DNA of 64,000 nucleotides from assembly GCA_016716275.1 (NCBI GenBank), contig JADJWR010000001.1, forward strand, positions 186,001 through 250,000, given 5' to 3'. This document shows, in pieces, positions 27,184 through 39,814 of this stretch. The notes under the pieces are model-generated. The model made no database searches and was not told the DNA's origin. It saw only the letters and a list, made by a program, of their open reading frames with translations. Origin of the DNA: Burkholderiales bacterium. Its GTDB lineage: Bacteria; Pseudomonadota; Gammaproteobacteria; Burkholderiales; Burkholderiaceae_F. Position 1 is the first letter of the stretch, and each line of letters starts with the position of its first letter. The translations under genes were made by a program, and so were the position numbers.

Positions 27184-27618
27184 TCAGCCGTCCTCCGCCG
27201 CATCGGCAAGAATTTTCCTGAGCACGAGGCGGTTCTGCCCGCCCACGCGCGCGTACGTGACCTCGCTCATCAGGCTTCGCACGAAGTGTATGCCGAGGCC
27301 ACCGACGCTCCGCTCCCGAGCCGAGCCGCGCAGCTCGGGTGGCGGCATGGCGAGCGGGTCGAACGGCGCGCAGTCGTCCTCGATCTCCGCCGTGAGCACG
27401 CGGGAATCGACTGACAGCGAGACGTCGACACGATGCGGCAGGCCGTCGCTGAAACCGTTACGCAGCGTGTTGCTGAGGATCTCGTCCAGCGCGACCTGCA
27501 TGTCGGTCACCGGATCGGCCGGCAGCCGGTTCGCCCTCGCCAGATCGTCGAGCAGGCCCTGGACCCTGGCGATGCCCTCGTCGTCGCGTCCGGTGATGCT
27601 CGTACGCGCACTGTTCAT
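27184..27618 (-). CDS. RsbW-like serine kinase / anti-sigma factor
   Basis: 144 residues with a GHKL (HATPase) fold: N-box DEILSNTLRNGF with Glu46 and Asn50, G1 box EDDCAPFDP and G2 box GGLGIHFVRSLM. It should phosphorylate the adjacent STAS protein and sequester a target when the STAS protein is phosphorylated. It lies between the PP2C phosphatase and the STAS gene, the classic partner-switch order. Confidence 0.85.
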   Translation of the reverse strand: MNSARTSITGRDDEGIARVQGLLDDLARANRLPADPVTDMQVALDEILSNTLRNGFSDGLPHRVDVSLSVDSRVLTAEIEDDCAPFDPLAMPPPELRGSARERSVGGLGIHFVRSLMSEVTYARVGGQNRLVLRKILADAAEDG

Positions 27619-27669
27619 GCCGTTGCCCCTGTTGCGGAGGGCGGGTGTCGGGCGGCCTTCATCCCGGCC

Positions 27670-28842
27670 TCAGCTCACGAGGCGGACCGCGAGCGCGGCG
27701 ATGTCGTCGGACTGCGGTGCGCTGCCGGCGAAGCGGCGCACCGCGTCGACGACGGCGGTCACAACGCTCTGCGTGCTGCCCTCGGTGACCGACTTCAGAA
27801 CCTCTTCGAGCCGCGATTCGGAGAACAACTGGCCGTCAGCGTCGAGCGCCTCGGTGACGCCGTCGGTGAACAGGAACAGGCAGTCGCCGACTTCGAGCTG
27901 GCGCGAGGTGGTCGCGTAGGTGAAGGTCGGGCGGACGCCGAGCGGCTTGCCGCGCGGTGCCTCGAGCGCCAGCACACCGGCCGCGCCGACGACGTAGGGA
28001 AGCGGATGACCGGCGTTGCAGAAACGCAGCTGGCGCGTTCCGAGGTCGATCGTTGCCAGCAGCATGGTCGCGAACATGCAATGCGGGTTGTCCTCGCACA
28101 GCTCCACGTTCATCCGCGCCACGACCTCGTGCGGCTCCGGGGTCGCGCCGCCGGCACCGTGCATGAAGCCCGCGAGCATGCGGATCAATGTCTTCGTGCG
28201 CGCCATGAACAGCGCCGCCGCGGCCCCCTTGTCGGAGACGTCGGCGACGACGACGCACAGTGTTCGCGGCCCGATGTGGAAGAAGTCGTAGAGGTCGCCG
28301 CCGACCTGGCGAGCCGGGTACAGCGACGCGAAGATCCCTACCGGCTCCTCCGCCGTCGGCGCCGGAAAGTGGCTCGGCACCATGCTGAGCTGGATGCGCC
28401 GCGCCGCATCGAGGTCGGCCTCGATCCGCGCAACGTACGCGTCGACCTCGTCGCGCAGCCTCTTCTTCTCCAGGCTTGCGCCGACGCGCGCCTTCAGCAG
28501 CGTCGGGTTGAACGGCTTCGGCAGATAGTCCTCGGCGCCGAGTTCGATGCAGCGGACCACGCTCTCGACCTGGTCGACCGCCGAGATCATGATGACCGGG
28601 ATGTGGCGCAGCCCGGGGTCCGCCTTCAGATGCTCGAGCACTTCGTAGCCGTTCATCTCCGGCATCGTCACGTCGAGCAGCACGAGGTCGAAGGGCCGCG
28701 CGCGCATCAGTTCGAGCGCCTCGCGGCCGTTGACCGCGGTCGAGAGGTTGGTGTACCCCTGACGCTTCAGGCGCTGCAGCAGCGTGTAGCGGTTGTCCTC
28801 GTTGTCGTCGACGACGAGAAGCGCGGGATCAGGCACCGCCAT
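27670..28842 (-). CDS. Receiver-PP2C phosphatase (RsbU/SpoIIE type)
   Basis: 390 residues. An N-terminal receiver (phosphoacceptor Asp57 in LVLLDVTMP) is followed by a linker helix, then a PP2C SpoIIE domain (about 165-390) with metal-binding GGDLYDFF, VVADVSDKGAAAALFMA, LRFCNAGHPLP and LFTDGVTEA. Phosphorylation of the receiver probably controls dephosphorylation of the STAS protein. ATG 28842 was chosen because GGGCGAGG lies upstream. The gene overlaps the CheY-like gene by 14 bp. Confidence 0.88.
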   Translation of the reverse strand: MAVPDPALLVVDDNEDNRYTLLQRLKRQGYTNLSTAVNGREALELMRARPFDLVLLDVTMPEMNGYEVLEHLKADPGLRHIPVIMISAVDQVESVVRCIELGAEDYLPKPFNPTLLKARVGASLEKKRLRDEVDAYVARIEADLDAARRIQLSMVPSHFPAPTAEEPVGIFASLYPARQVGGDLYDFFHIGPRTLCVVVADVSDKGAAAALFMARTKTLIRMLAGFMHGAGGATPEPHEVVARMNVELCEDNPHCMFATMLLATIDLGTRQLRFCNAGHPLPYVVGAAGVLALEAPRGKPLGVRPTFTYATTSRQLEVGDCLFLFTDGVTEALDADGQLFSESRLEEVLKSVTEGSTQSVVTAVVDAVRRFAGSAPQSDDIAALAVRLVS

Positions 28843-29215
28843 CCTGGCCTCGCCCATTGAGCAGTGCGGCGATCTTGGCGCGCAGCCGCGGCAGATCGAC
28901 CGGTTTCGTGTCGTAGTCATCGCAGCCCGCCGCCAGCGCGTTGGCGCGGTCGCCGGCCATCGCGTGGGCGGAAAGCGCGAGGATCGGAATGTGCCGCGTG
29001 GCCGGATTAGCCTTGATGCGCCGCGTGGCTTCCCAGCCGTCGATCACCGGCAGTCGCAGGTCCATCAGGATCAGATCGGGCCGCTCGGCGCACGCCATCG
29101 CTACCCCCTGCTCGCCGTCGCGCGCGACCATCACCGTGAACCCTGCCCGCCCGAGCCGATTGGTGATGACGTAGATGTTGTCGTCGTTGTCCTCGACGTA
29201 GAGGATGCGGGTCAC
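28829..29215 (-). CDS. CheY-like single-domain response regulator
   Basis: 128 residues from GTG 29215 with GGAGG upstream. The acidic pocket is in ILYVEDNDDN, the phosphoacceptor is Asp52 in LILMDLRLP, and Thr/Ser and Lys positions are in ILALSAHAM and DTKPVD. There is no output domain. It may shuttle phosphate between the hybrid kinase and the receiver-phosphatase, both adjacent. Confidence 0.88.
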   Translation of the reverse strand: MTRILYVEDNDDNIYVITNRLGRAGFTVMVARDGEQGVAMACAERPDLILMDLRLPVIDGWEATRRIKANPATRHIPILALSAHAMAGDRANALAAGCDDYDTKPVDLPRLRAKIAALLNGRGQDGGA

Positions 29216-29294
29216 CGGACTGCCCTCCTCGCAGGCCGCTCGCGCGCTTCGGAGCGGCGGCGCGCGCCCGCCGGAGCGGCTTCGTGCTGCGCCT

Positions 29295-32564
<3,270 letters not shown>

Positions 32565-32566
32565 TT

Positions 32567-33556
32567 TCAGCGCCGCAGCGTGTCCGCGCGCAGCAGGATC
32601 TTGCGCGGCACCGTCAGTCCGAGATCTGCCGCGGTCTTCAGGTTCACCGCAACGTCGAGCTTGTCGGCTCCCTCGACCGGCAGGTCCTGCGGTCGCGCGC
32701 CGCGCAGGATGCGGGCAACCTGGCGCGCCGCCTGGAAACCTTCCGCGTAGTAGTCGGCTCCGTAGGAGGTGAGCCCGCCGTAGCCGACGTAGAAGGAGGC
32801 CGTGAACACCGCCGGGATGCGCGAAGCGAGCGACAGGTCGAGCAGCGCGCCGGAAACGTCGAGGCGTCCGCGATCGGGCACCAGCAGCGCGTCGCCCCGG
32901 CGAACGTCCTTGACGGCGCGCGCCAGTTCGTCGCGCGTTGCCACCGGCCGCGCCACGAGCTGCAGATTCAGTTGCGCAGCAGCCGCCGTGGCGCTGGCGG
33001 CGGCGGCCGTCGAGACCCGGTCGTCCGCCTCGTGGAAGGCCCAGACGCGCCGCACCCTCGGCGCCAGTGTCTTCAGCAGCTCGAGGCGCTTCGGCGCCAG
33101 TTCGGGCGTGAGGCTGGAAACCCCGGTGGCGTTGCCCGCCGGCGTCGCGAGCTTGCCAACGATGCCCGCGGCGACCGGATCGCCGACCAGGGTGAACACG
33201 ATCGGGATCGAGCTGCTCGCCGCCATCGCCTGCCGCGTCGGCTCCTCGTTGCTGGTGAAGATCAGGTCGACGCCGGCTTTCGCAAAGGCGACCGCGCCGT
33301 CTCGAGCGGCGAGCGGATCTCCCTGGGTGAAGCGGTTCTCGAAGGCGATGTCGCGGCCCTCCGCCAGGCCGAGCTCGCGCAGGCCCGCCTTGAGCCCCGC
33401 CACTGCCGGGTGGTTGGCGGCGAGTGCTTCGTTCAGGATGCCGATCCGGTAAGAACGCGCCGTGGAAAGGGCCCGCGCCGGGCGGGCCGCGAGCGACGCG
33501 ACCAGTGCGAGCACACCCCGACGGCGTGCCCGCTGCGGTACGGCGCATCCGCGCAT
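32567..33556 (-). CDS. ABC-type solute receptor, TrpX/DUF534 family
   Basis: 329 residues. An N-terminal signal (RRRGVLALVASLAARPARALS) is followed by a type I periplasmic binding fold (YRIGILNEALAANHPAVAGLKAGLRELG, FENRFTQGD, PIVFTLVGDPVAAGIV, PGNATGVSSL-like PAGNATGVSSLTPELAPKRLELLK). No permease or ATPase of the family is nearby. It sits 2 bp from the sensor kinase start, so it probably presents a ligand to the kinase sensor domain rather than to a transporter (inference). Confidence 0.8.
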   Translation of the reverse strand: MRGCAVPQRARRRGVLALVASLAARPARALSTARSYRIGILNEALAANHPAVAGLKAGLRELGLAEGRDIAFENRFTQGDPLAARDGAVAFAKAGVDLIFTSNEEPTRQAMAASSSIPIVFTLVGDPVAAGIVGKLATPAGNATGVSSLTPELAPKRLELLKTLAPRVRRVWAFHEADDRVSTAAAASATAAAAQLNLQLVARPVATRDELARAVKDVRRGDALLVPDRGRLDVSGALLDLSLASRIPAVFTASFYVGYGGLTSYGADYYAEGFQAARQVARILRGARPQDLPVEGADKLDVAVNLKTAADLGLTVPRKILLRADTLRR

Positions 33557-33567
33557 CGGGCGCTCGG

Positions 33568-34656
33568 TCAGCCTGCGATGAGCCGGTGGTAGGCGCCCTC
33601 GGAAAACTGCCCCCAGGCGCCTACCTGGGCCTGGAACCTCGTGAACGAGGCGTAGACCCGCTTGGCCATCGGCGACCTGTCCGCCTCCTGCCGGACTACC
33701 TGCGCCGAGATCTTCTTCAGGTCGCGCAGGATCGGTCCCGGCAGGGCGAGGATCTCGACCTTGCCCTTGTACTCGGTCTTCAGCCTCTCGAGCGCGATCG
33801 CGTTCTTCGCCTCCCACTCGGGAATCGAATAGGCCCAGGTCGCCGCCGCGGCATGGTCGACGATGTGCCTGAGGTCCGCCGGCAGCGCGTCGTAGGCCTT
33901 CTTGTTGAAACCGAATTCGAGCGTCGTGCCGGGTTCGTGCCAGCCCGGGTAGTAGTAGTAGCGCGCGGTGTTCTGCAGGCCGAGCCTGAGGTCGTCGTGC
34001 GGGCCGATCCACTCCGACGCGTCGATCACGCCGCGCTCGAGCGCGGCGAAGATCTCGCCGGCGGGCGTCAGCACGACCGAGCCGCCCAGCCTCGTGATCA
34101 CCTGGCCGCCCAGACCCGGAATGCGCATCTTCAGGCCCTTGAAATCAGCGACGGTGTTGATCCTCTTGCGGAACCAGCCGGCCATCTGCGGGGCAACGGG
34201 CGACGCCGGCCGCGGCACCAGGCCGAAGGCGGCGTAGGTTTCCTCCCAGAGCTTCAGTCCCCCGCCCTCGAAGTACCAGGCCTGCATGCCCTGCGGGTTC
34301 ATGCCGAAGGGCACTGTGCAGAACCACTGGGTCGCCGGCTCCTTCTTTTCCCAGTAGTACGAAGCGCCCATGAACGACTCGACGGTGCCCTGCGAGCAGG
34401 CGTCGAACACCCCGAGCGCGGGCATGATCTGACCCGCCGGGGCCACCTCGATCGTCAAGCGCCCGGCGCTCATTTCCTCGACCAGCCGCGCGAAGCGCAG
34501 CGCCGCGCCCTGCAGCACGTCGAGCGACGCCGGCCAGGTGGTGGGCATGCGCCAGCGGATCTTCGGCTGCGCGATGACCGCCGGGGCGTACACCGCGCCC
34601 GCGCCGGCCGTCGCCACGGCGGCGGCGGACCTGCCGATGAATGTGCGTCGAGTCAC
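33568..34656 (-). CDS. TRAP-type solute receptor, TakP-like, Tat-exported
   Basis: 362 residues from GTG 34656, with AGGAGG upstream. The N-terminus TRRTFIGRSAAAVATAGAG is a twin-arginine signal. The mature protein is a DctP-type receptor with the conserved Arg in GLKMRIPG and the TakP-like run EWIGPHDDLRLG then YYYYPGWHEPG, which in relatives binds 2-oxo acids with a cation. The TRAP membrane genes (DctQ/DctM) are absent. It is the first gene of the signalling operon. A sensory rather than transport role is inferred. Confidence 0.85.
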   Translation of the reverse strand: MTRRTFIGRSAAAVATAGAGAVYAPAVIAQPKIRWRMPTTWPASLDVLQGAALRFARLVEEMSAGRLTIEVAPAGQIMPALGVFDACSQGTVESFMGASYYWEKKEPATQWFCTVPFGMNPQGMQAWYFEGGGLKLWEETYAAFGLVPRPASPVAPQMAGWFRKRINTVADFKGLKMRIPGLGGQVITRLGGSVVLTPAGEIFAALERGVIDASEWIGPHDDLRLGLQNTARYYYYPGWHEPGTTLEFGFNKKAYDALPADLRHIVDHAAAATWAYSIPEWEAKNAIALERLKTEYKGKVEILALPGPILRDLKKISAQVVRQEADRSPMAKRVYASFTRFQAQVGAWGQFSEGAYHRLIAG

Positions 34657-34782
34657 CTCTGCCTCCTGCGCTGGCTGCCGCGATGCCCGCGGTCCGTTCT
34701 GTTTGGCGGCGAGTCTACGGTCTTCACCCGTCGCGCACCACCATTGGAAATCCCGGGCCGGCGCCCTAGGATGGCGAGTGCC

Positions 34783-36486
34783 ATGAAGAAGCCGACGACC
34801 ATCATCTTCGCGGTTGACGACCGCCCGCCAATACTCGTCACGGTGTTCAGTGGCCTGCAGCACGTGGGGATCATCGCCATCGTGCTGGTCTTCCCGCTGC
34901 TTATCGGCCGCGAGGCCGGCCTGCCGGCCGATCGGATCGCCGACATGCTCAGCATGACGATGCTGGTGCTCGGGCTCGCCGCCGTGCTCCAGAGCCTCGG
35001 CCGCCGGGGGATAGGCGCGGGATTCCTCTGCCCCTCGGTGTGCACCGCGAGCTATCTCGCCCCGTCGCTGCTCGCGGTGAAGGCGGGCGGCATCGGCCTG
35101 GCCTTCGGCATGACCGTGTTTGCCGGCCTGGTCGAGTGCGCACTGTCCCGCCTGATGCGTCCATTGCGCCCTTACCTGCCGCCCGAGATCTCCGGACTCG
35201 TCGTCGCCCTGATCGGCGTGAATCTCGGCAGCCTGGCGTTTCGCAACCTGCTCGGCGTCAGCCTTCCTCAGGCGCAGCAACTGCCGCACTTCACCGTCGC
35301 GGCAGTGACGCTGGGCACCATGGTCGGCCTGAGCGTCTGGAGTCGCGGAAAGGCGCGACTGCTGTGTGCGCTGATCGGCATGGCGGCCGGCTACGCCGCT
35401 TCCGCTGCCGGCGGCCTGTTCAGCGCCGAAGACCTGCGGACGCTGCAGGCCGCCGAAACTGTCTCGCTGCCGCGGCTGGCCGCCACCGGGTGGGCATGGG
35501 ACGGCAGCCTGGCCGTCGCCTTCATCGTGGCGGCGGTGGCGAACTGCGTGCGCACGATCGGCGACGTCACCATCTGCCAGAAGATCAACGACGCCGACTG
35601 GGTCCGCCCCGACATGCGCTCGATCAGCGGCGGCGCCATGGCGAGCGGAATCAGCAACGTCATCGCCGGGGCGATCGGCGGTCACGGGGTCAGCACCTAC
35701 ACAAGCAGCGTCGGCCTGGCGGCCGCGACGGGCGTGACCAGCCGGTACGTGGGCTATGCGATCGGTGCGATCTTTCTCGCGCTCGCGTTCATGCCCAAGG
35801 CCAGCGCAGTGTTCCTGATCATGCCCGCGCCGGTGATCGGCGCCGCGACGCTGTTCACGGCGGCGATCATCTTCCTGAATGGACTGCAGATCATCACCTC
35901 ACGCCTGCTCGACGCGCGCCGGACTTTCGTGATCGGGCTGTCGTTCATGGCGGCGATGGCGATCGAGCTCTACCCCAGTTTCTTCACCACCCTGCCGGAT
36001 TCGGTCACCGTGTTCTTCGGCAGCTCGCTGGTCCTGGGAACCGTCTGTGCGCTGCTGCTGAATCTCGTGTTCCGCCTGGGCGTGCGAAAGTCGCACAGGC
36101 TCGTCGTCGATCCGGCCAGCATCGATCCCGGCGCCGTCGAGACCTTCATGGAGACACGCGGCGCGGCCTGGGGTGCGCGCCGCGACATCATCGATCGCGC
36201 AAGCTTCGACCTGCAGCAGTCGATCGAGACGATCGTCGATGCCTGCGAGCCCGAGGGTCCGATCGAGATCGAGGCGAGCTTCGACGAATTCAACCTCGAT
36301 CTGCGCGTCTCCTACCGCGGGCCGGCGCTCGAGATGCCCGAGCGGCGGCCGACCAACGAACAGATCATGGCCTCCGACGAAGGGGCACGACAGCTCGCCG
36401 GGTTTCTGTTGCGCAAGTACGCCGACCGGGTCGAGGCGACGCACAAGGCGGGTCGGTCGACGATCCTGTTTCACTTCGATCACTGA
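34783..36486 (+). CDS. NCS2 permease homologue with C-terminal degenerate GHKL-like domain
   Basis: 567 residues (ATG 34771 is an alternative start). Residues 15-430 form an NCS2 (xanthine/uracil) permease with about 12-14 membrane segments. The TM8 motif, usually E-x-x-G-D, reads R257-T-I-G-D. The TM10 motif, usually Q-N-x-G, reads S308-S309-V-G before LAAATGVTSRYVG. Residues 439-567 are soluble and resemble a GHKL ATPase (LQQSIETIVDAC; IEIEASFDEFNLDLRVSYRG; GARQLAGFLLRKYADRVEA) with a poor N-box. It is divergent from the TRAP receptor. It may have become a receptor or regulated transporter. Confidence 0.75.
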   Translation: MKKPTTIIFAVDDRPPILVTVFSGLQHVGIIAIVLVFPLLIGREAGLPADRIADMLSMTMLVLGLAAVLQSLGRRGIGAGFLCPSVCTASYLAPSLLAVKAGGIGLAFGMTVFAGLVECALSRLMRPLRPYLPPEISGLVVALIGVNLGSLAFRNLLGVSLPQAQQLPHFTVAAVTLGTMVGLSVWSRGKARLLCALIGMAAGYAASAAGGLFSAEDLRTLQAAETVSLPRLAATGWAWDGSLAVAFIVAAVANCVRTIGDVTICQKINDADWVRPDMRSISGGAMASGISNVIAGAIGGHGVSTYTSSVGLAAATGVTSRYVGYAIGAIFLALAFMPKASAVFLIMPAPVIGAATLFTAAIIFLNGLQIITSRLLDARRTFVIGLSFMAAMAIELYPSFFTTLPDSVTVFFGSSLVLGTVCALLLNLVFRLGVRKSHRLVVDPASIDPGAVETFMETRGAAWGARRDIIDRASFDLQQSIETIVDACEPEGPIEIEASFDEFNLDLRVSYRGPALEMPERRPTNEQIMASDEGARQLAGFLLRKYADRVEATHKAGRSTILFHFDH

Positions 36487-36618
36487 ACCGCGCCGGGCGA
36501 CCACGGCGGGTCCGGACGCCGAGCTCGCGCCGGAGGGCGCCTCGCCGCGGCAGGAAACCCTCCATTCAAACCGGCTCGCGCGACCAGGCCGGCCAGTCGG
36601 CGCGCTGACGGGGCTGAG

Positions 36619-36642
36619 GTCGCCGCCGCGGCCGGCGGCGAC
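36619..36642 (-). terminator. GC hairpin just past the biotin-carboxylase gene
   Basis: Perfect 10-bp stem (36619-36628 with 36633-36642) and 4-nt loop, 5 bp beyond the minus-strand stop at 36648. No U-tract follows. The rest of the 36487-36647 convergent gap has no recognisable feature. Confidence 0.4.
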
Positions 36643-36647
36643 TCGCC

Positions 36648-38672
36648 TCAGGCGTCGCTGCGCGCGAAGGTGACCAGCGGCGCCCCCTCGGCCACCTGCT
36701 CGCCGGCGGCGTAAAGCACCGCGTCGACCGTGCCGTCGTCGGGGGCGACGATGGTGTGCTCCATTTTCATCGCCTCCATCACCAGCAGCGGCGTGCCCTT
36801 GCTGACCTGGCTGCCGGCGGCGACGTGCACGGCGATCACCTTGCCCGGCATCGGCGCCACCAGCCCGGCACCGTCGCCGTCGCGCTCGCCGGCGTGGGCG
36901 ATCACGTCGACCAGCCGCAGCGTCCGGTGGCGGCCGCCGCAGAACACATGCAGGTCGTCGCCGTCACGCACCACGCTGGCCGTCAGCAGGCGGTGGCCGA
37001 AGCGCAGCCGCAGCCGCGAGCCGTCGTGCGCGGCGATGGCCAGTGCCTCGTCGTGGCCGCCGTGCCGATAGCGCCAGCCGTCGCGGCCGTAGTCGAGCAG
37101 CACGTCGTGCACGCCGTGCGCCGAAGCGAGCGTCAGCGTGCGGCTGTAGGTGGTGTTCAGCCGCCAGCCGTTGCGCATGTCGAACGGATCGCCGTTCGCG
37201 CCACTGGCGGCGGCCTCGTCGGCCAGCACCCGCGCGCAGGCGGCGGCGAGCATGTCCTCCGGCACCCGGATCTCGATGGCGAACAGCCGCTCGCGCTCGC
37301 GCTCAATCAGCCCGGTGTCGAGATCCGCGGCGACGAACGCCGGGTTGTCCATCAGCCGGGCGAGGAAGTCGACGTTGTTGGCCAGGCCGACGATGTGAAA
37401 GTCGGCCAGCGCGGCGCGCATGCGGGCGATCGCCTGGGCGCGATCCTCGCCCCAGACGATCAGCTTGGCGATCATCGGGTCGTAGTGCGGGCTGATCGCA
37501 TCCCCCGGCCTGACGCCGCTGTCGATCCGCACCGCGGCCGGATCGTGAAAGCCGTTGTCATCCAGGTTGCGCCTGAACTCGACCGCCGCCGGCATCGACA
37601 TGTGCTTCAGCGTGCCGATCGCCGGCAGGAAGCCCTTTTCCGGATTCTCCGCATACACGCGCGCCTCGATCGCGTGGCCGCGCATGGCCAGCTGCTGCTG
37701 GGTGACCGGCAGCGTCCCGCCTGCCGCTACCCGCAGCTGCCACTCGACCAGGTCGTGGCCGGTGATCATCTCGGTCACCGGGTGCTCGACCTGCAGCCGC
37801 GTGTTCATCTCCATGAAGAAGAACGTGCCGTCGGCATCGACGATGAATTCCACCGTGCCGGCGCCGACGTAGCCGACCGCGCGGGCGGCCGCCACCGCTG
37901 CCTCGCCCATCGCCCGGCGCCGTTCCGCGCTCATTCCGGGCGCCGGCGCCTCCTCGATCACCTTCTGGTGCCGCCGCTGCACCGAGCAGTCGCGCTCGAA
38001 CAGGCTCAGGCAGTTGCCGTGCGCGTCGGCAAACACCTGCACCTCGACGTGGCGTGGCCGCTGCAGGTACTTCTCGACCAGCACGCGGTCGTCGCCGAAG
38101 CTGGCCGCCGCCTCGCGCTTGCACGAAGCGAGCATCTCGGCGAACTGCGGGGCAGCCGTGACGATGCGCATGCCCTTGCCGCCGCCGCCGAGGGCGGCCT
38201 TGATCAGCACCGGGTAGCCGATGCGCGCCGCCTCGGCGGCCAGCAGCCCCGGGTCCTGGTCGGCGCCGTGATAGCCCGGCACCAGCGGCACCGCGGCCTT
38301 CTCCATCAGCGCCTTGGCTTCGCTCTTGCTGCCCATGGCGGCGAGTGCGCGCGGCGGCGGGCCGATGAATACCAGGCCGGCGTCGGCGACCGTCCGCGCG
38401 AAGGCCTCGTTTTCCGACAGGAAGCCGTAGCCGGGATGGATCGCCTGCGCGCCGTGATCGCGCGCCACGGCGATGATCGCCGCCCCCTGCAGGTAGCTGT
38501 CGCGTGCCGGCGCGGGGCCGATGCGCACCGCCTCGTCGGCGAAGGTCACGTGCCGGCTGCCGGCGTCGGCGTCCGAATACACCGCGACCGTGCGCACGCC
38601 GAGGCGGCGCGCCGTGGCCGCCACCCGGCAGGCAATCTCGCCACGGTTGGCGATCAGGATCTTGTCGAACAT
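36648..38672 (-). CDS. liuD: Methylcrotonyl-CoA carboxylase, biotin-containing alpha subunit
   Basis: 674 residues. Biotin carboxylase is at the N-terminus (FDKILIANRGEIACRV; ALGGGGKGMRIV ATP loop; FFMEMNTRLQVEHPVTE). A linker domain and a C-terminal biotinyl domain follow, with the biotin lysine at 636 in VMEAMKMEH. The size and order match the alpha subunit of 3-methylcrotonyl-CoA carboxylase; acetyl/propionyl-CoA carboxylase paralogues look similar. The partner beta subunit is at 44065-45669 on the same strand, and an enoyl-CoA hydratase lies between, supporting leucine catabolism. Confidence 0.85.
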   Translation of the reverse strand: MFDKILIANRGEIACRVAATARRLGVRTVAVYSDADAGSRHVTFADEAVRIGPAPARDSYLQGAAIIAVARDHGAQAIHPGYGFLSENEAFARTVADAGLVFIGPPPRALAAMGSKSEAKALMEKAAVPLVPGYHGADQDPGLLAAEAARIGYPVLIKAALGGGGKGMRIVTAAPQFAEMLASCKREAAASFGDDRVLVEKYLQRPRHVEVQVFADAHGNCLSLFERDCSVQRRHQKVIEEAPAPGMSAERRRAMGEAAVAAARAVGYVGAGTVEFIVDADGTFFFMEMNTRLQVEHPVTEMITGHDLVEWQLRVAAGGTLPVTQQQLAMRGHAIEARVYAENPEKGFLPAIGTLKHMSMPAAVEFRRNLDDNGFHDPAAVRIDSGVRPGDAISPHYDPMIAKLIVWGEDRAQAIARMRAALADFHIVGLANNVDFLARLMDNPAFVAADLDTGLIERERERLFAIEIRVPEDMLAAACARVLADEAAASGANGDPFDMRNGWRLNTTYSRTLTLASAHGVHDVLLDYGRDGWRYRHGGHDEALAIAAHDGSRLRLRFGHRLLTASVVRDGDDLHVFCGGRHRTLRLVDVIAHAGERDGDGAGLVAPMPGKVIAVHVAAGSQVSKGTPLLVMEAMKMEHTIVAPDDGTVDAVLYAAGEQVAEGAPLVTFARSDA

Positions 38673-38700
38673 GGTGTCCCCGGGGCCGCGCGCCGCGCGG

Positions 38701-39771
38701 CTAGAGCTTGAAGACCTGCTTGAGGAAGGCGTCGACCGCCTTGGCCGCCGCCTCGCGCGCCTTTCGGTCGCCCTCGACGGTCGCGCCGGTGGTCGTGCAG
38801 TTGGCTTTGCTGAAGGCGCCGACCTCGGACGCCGGAATCGCGGCGCCGGTGCGCCGGTCGCGGAAGGTCAGCGCATCGACGTCGAACTCCAGCGGGCAGC
38901 CCTGCTTGGCCTTCGTCACGAACGGCAACTGGTGCCGCCGGCCGTCGTCGGCGTCGAACTTGTGCCGGGCGCCGGGGATCAGCACGAACTCGACCGGCGT
39001 GCCGGCGGCGCGGATGCGCTGGGCGAAGTCCTGGCAGTCGGAGGCGTAGGTGTAGTCGTCCTCGTCGCCGTGGATCCACAGCATCGGCGCCGGGCCGAAC
39101 ACGCCGGGCTTGACCGTCACCGAAGTGATGCCGGTGCAGCCGCCCGAGTACACGGGAATGTGCGCGGCGAAGCGCAGGCCCTCGTTGCTCAACCCGGCGG
39201 CGATCTTGTTCACTGCGGCGCGCCAGGCCGCATTGCCGCCGCGCGAAAACCCCATGACGGCGATGCGCTCACGGTCGATCCTCGGGTGGCTGGCCAGCAG
39301 TTGCAGCGCCGCGAAGGAGTCCGCCAGGTCGGCGGAGAAGGGCACCAGCGACTGATCTTCGGCGGTCGACTTCACGCCGCGTGCGCCGAAGATGTCGATG
39401 ATGAAGACAGCGATGCCCTGCTCGTTGAGGCGCTTGCCCCAGAAGTCGGCCAGCGCCGGGTAAAGGCCGCCCGAGCCGTGCACCAGCAGCACCGCGGGAA
39501 CCTTCGCGGCCGGCCCCGCGGGCAGCATCAGCTGGCCGCGCGCCGTCGCCGCCGGCCGCTGGCGGTTGCGGTCCATGGCGTCGGCGAGCATGCGCGGCGT
39601 GCTGGAGGCAAAGCTGTAGCTGCCGTTGCCGGGTCCGGCGGCGAAGTCGGCCACCGCGGCGGCGTCGCCGGTCTGCGCCAGTGCTGCCGCTGCCGCGATC
39701 AGCATCGCGGCGCCGACCGCGCCGATGCGGACCGACCGGTCCGACCAGCCTGCTTTGCGCGTGCTCCTCAT
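38701..39771 (-). CDS. Secreted dienelactone-hydrolase-like alpha/beta hydrolase
   Basis: 356 residues. A signal peptide ends near AAALAQ. The alpha/beta hydrolase core has the oxyanion region VLLVHGSGGLYP, the nucleophile Ser in AVMGFSRGGNAA, an Asp in WIHGDEDDYT and the His in GARHKFDADDGR. It looks like the dienelactone hydrolase group. The C-terminus adds TFRDRRTGAAIPASEVGAF and a helical tail. Substrate unknown. It is 28 bp upstream of the biotin carboxylase start. Confidence 0.75.
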   Translation of the reverse strand: MRSTRKAGWSDRSVRIGAVGAAMLIAAAAALAQTGDAAAVADFAAGPGNGSYSFASSTPRMLADAMDRNRQRPAATARGQLMLPAGPAAKVPAVLLVHGSGGLYPALADFWGKRLNEQGIAVFIIDIFGARGVKSTAEDQSLVPFSADLADSFAALQLLASHPRIDRERIAVMGFSRGGNAAWRAAVNKIAAGLSNEGLRFAAHIPVYSGGCTGITSVTVKPGVFGPAPMLWIHGDEDDYTYASDCQDFAQRIRAAGTPVEFVLIPGARHKFDADDGRRHQLPFVTKAKQGCPLEFDVDALTFRDRRTGAAIPASEVGAFSKANCTTTGATVEGDRKAREAAAKAVDAFLKQVFKL

Positions 39772-39814
39772 CGTTGCGCTCCTCCCGTGGGTCTGCCTTT
39801 GCCGACGTTTCCCG

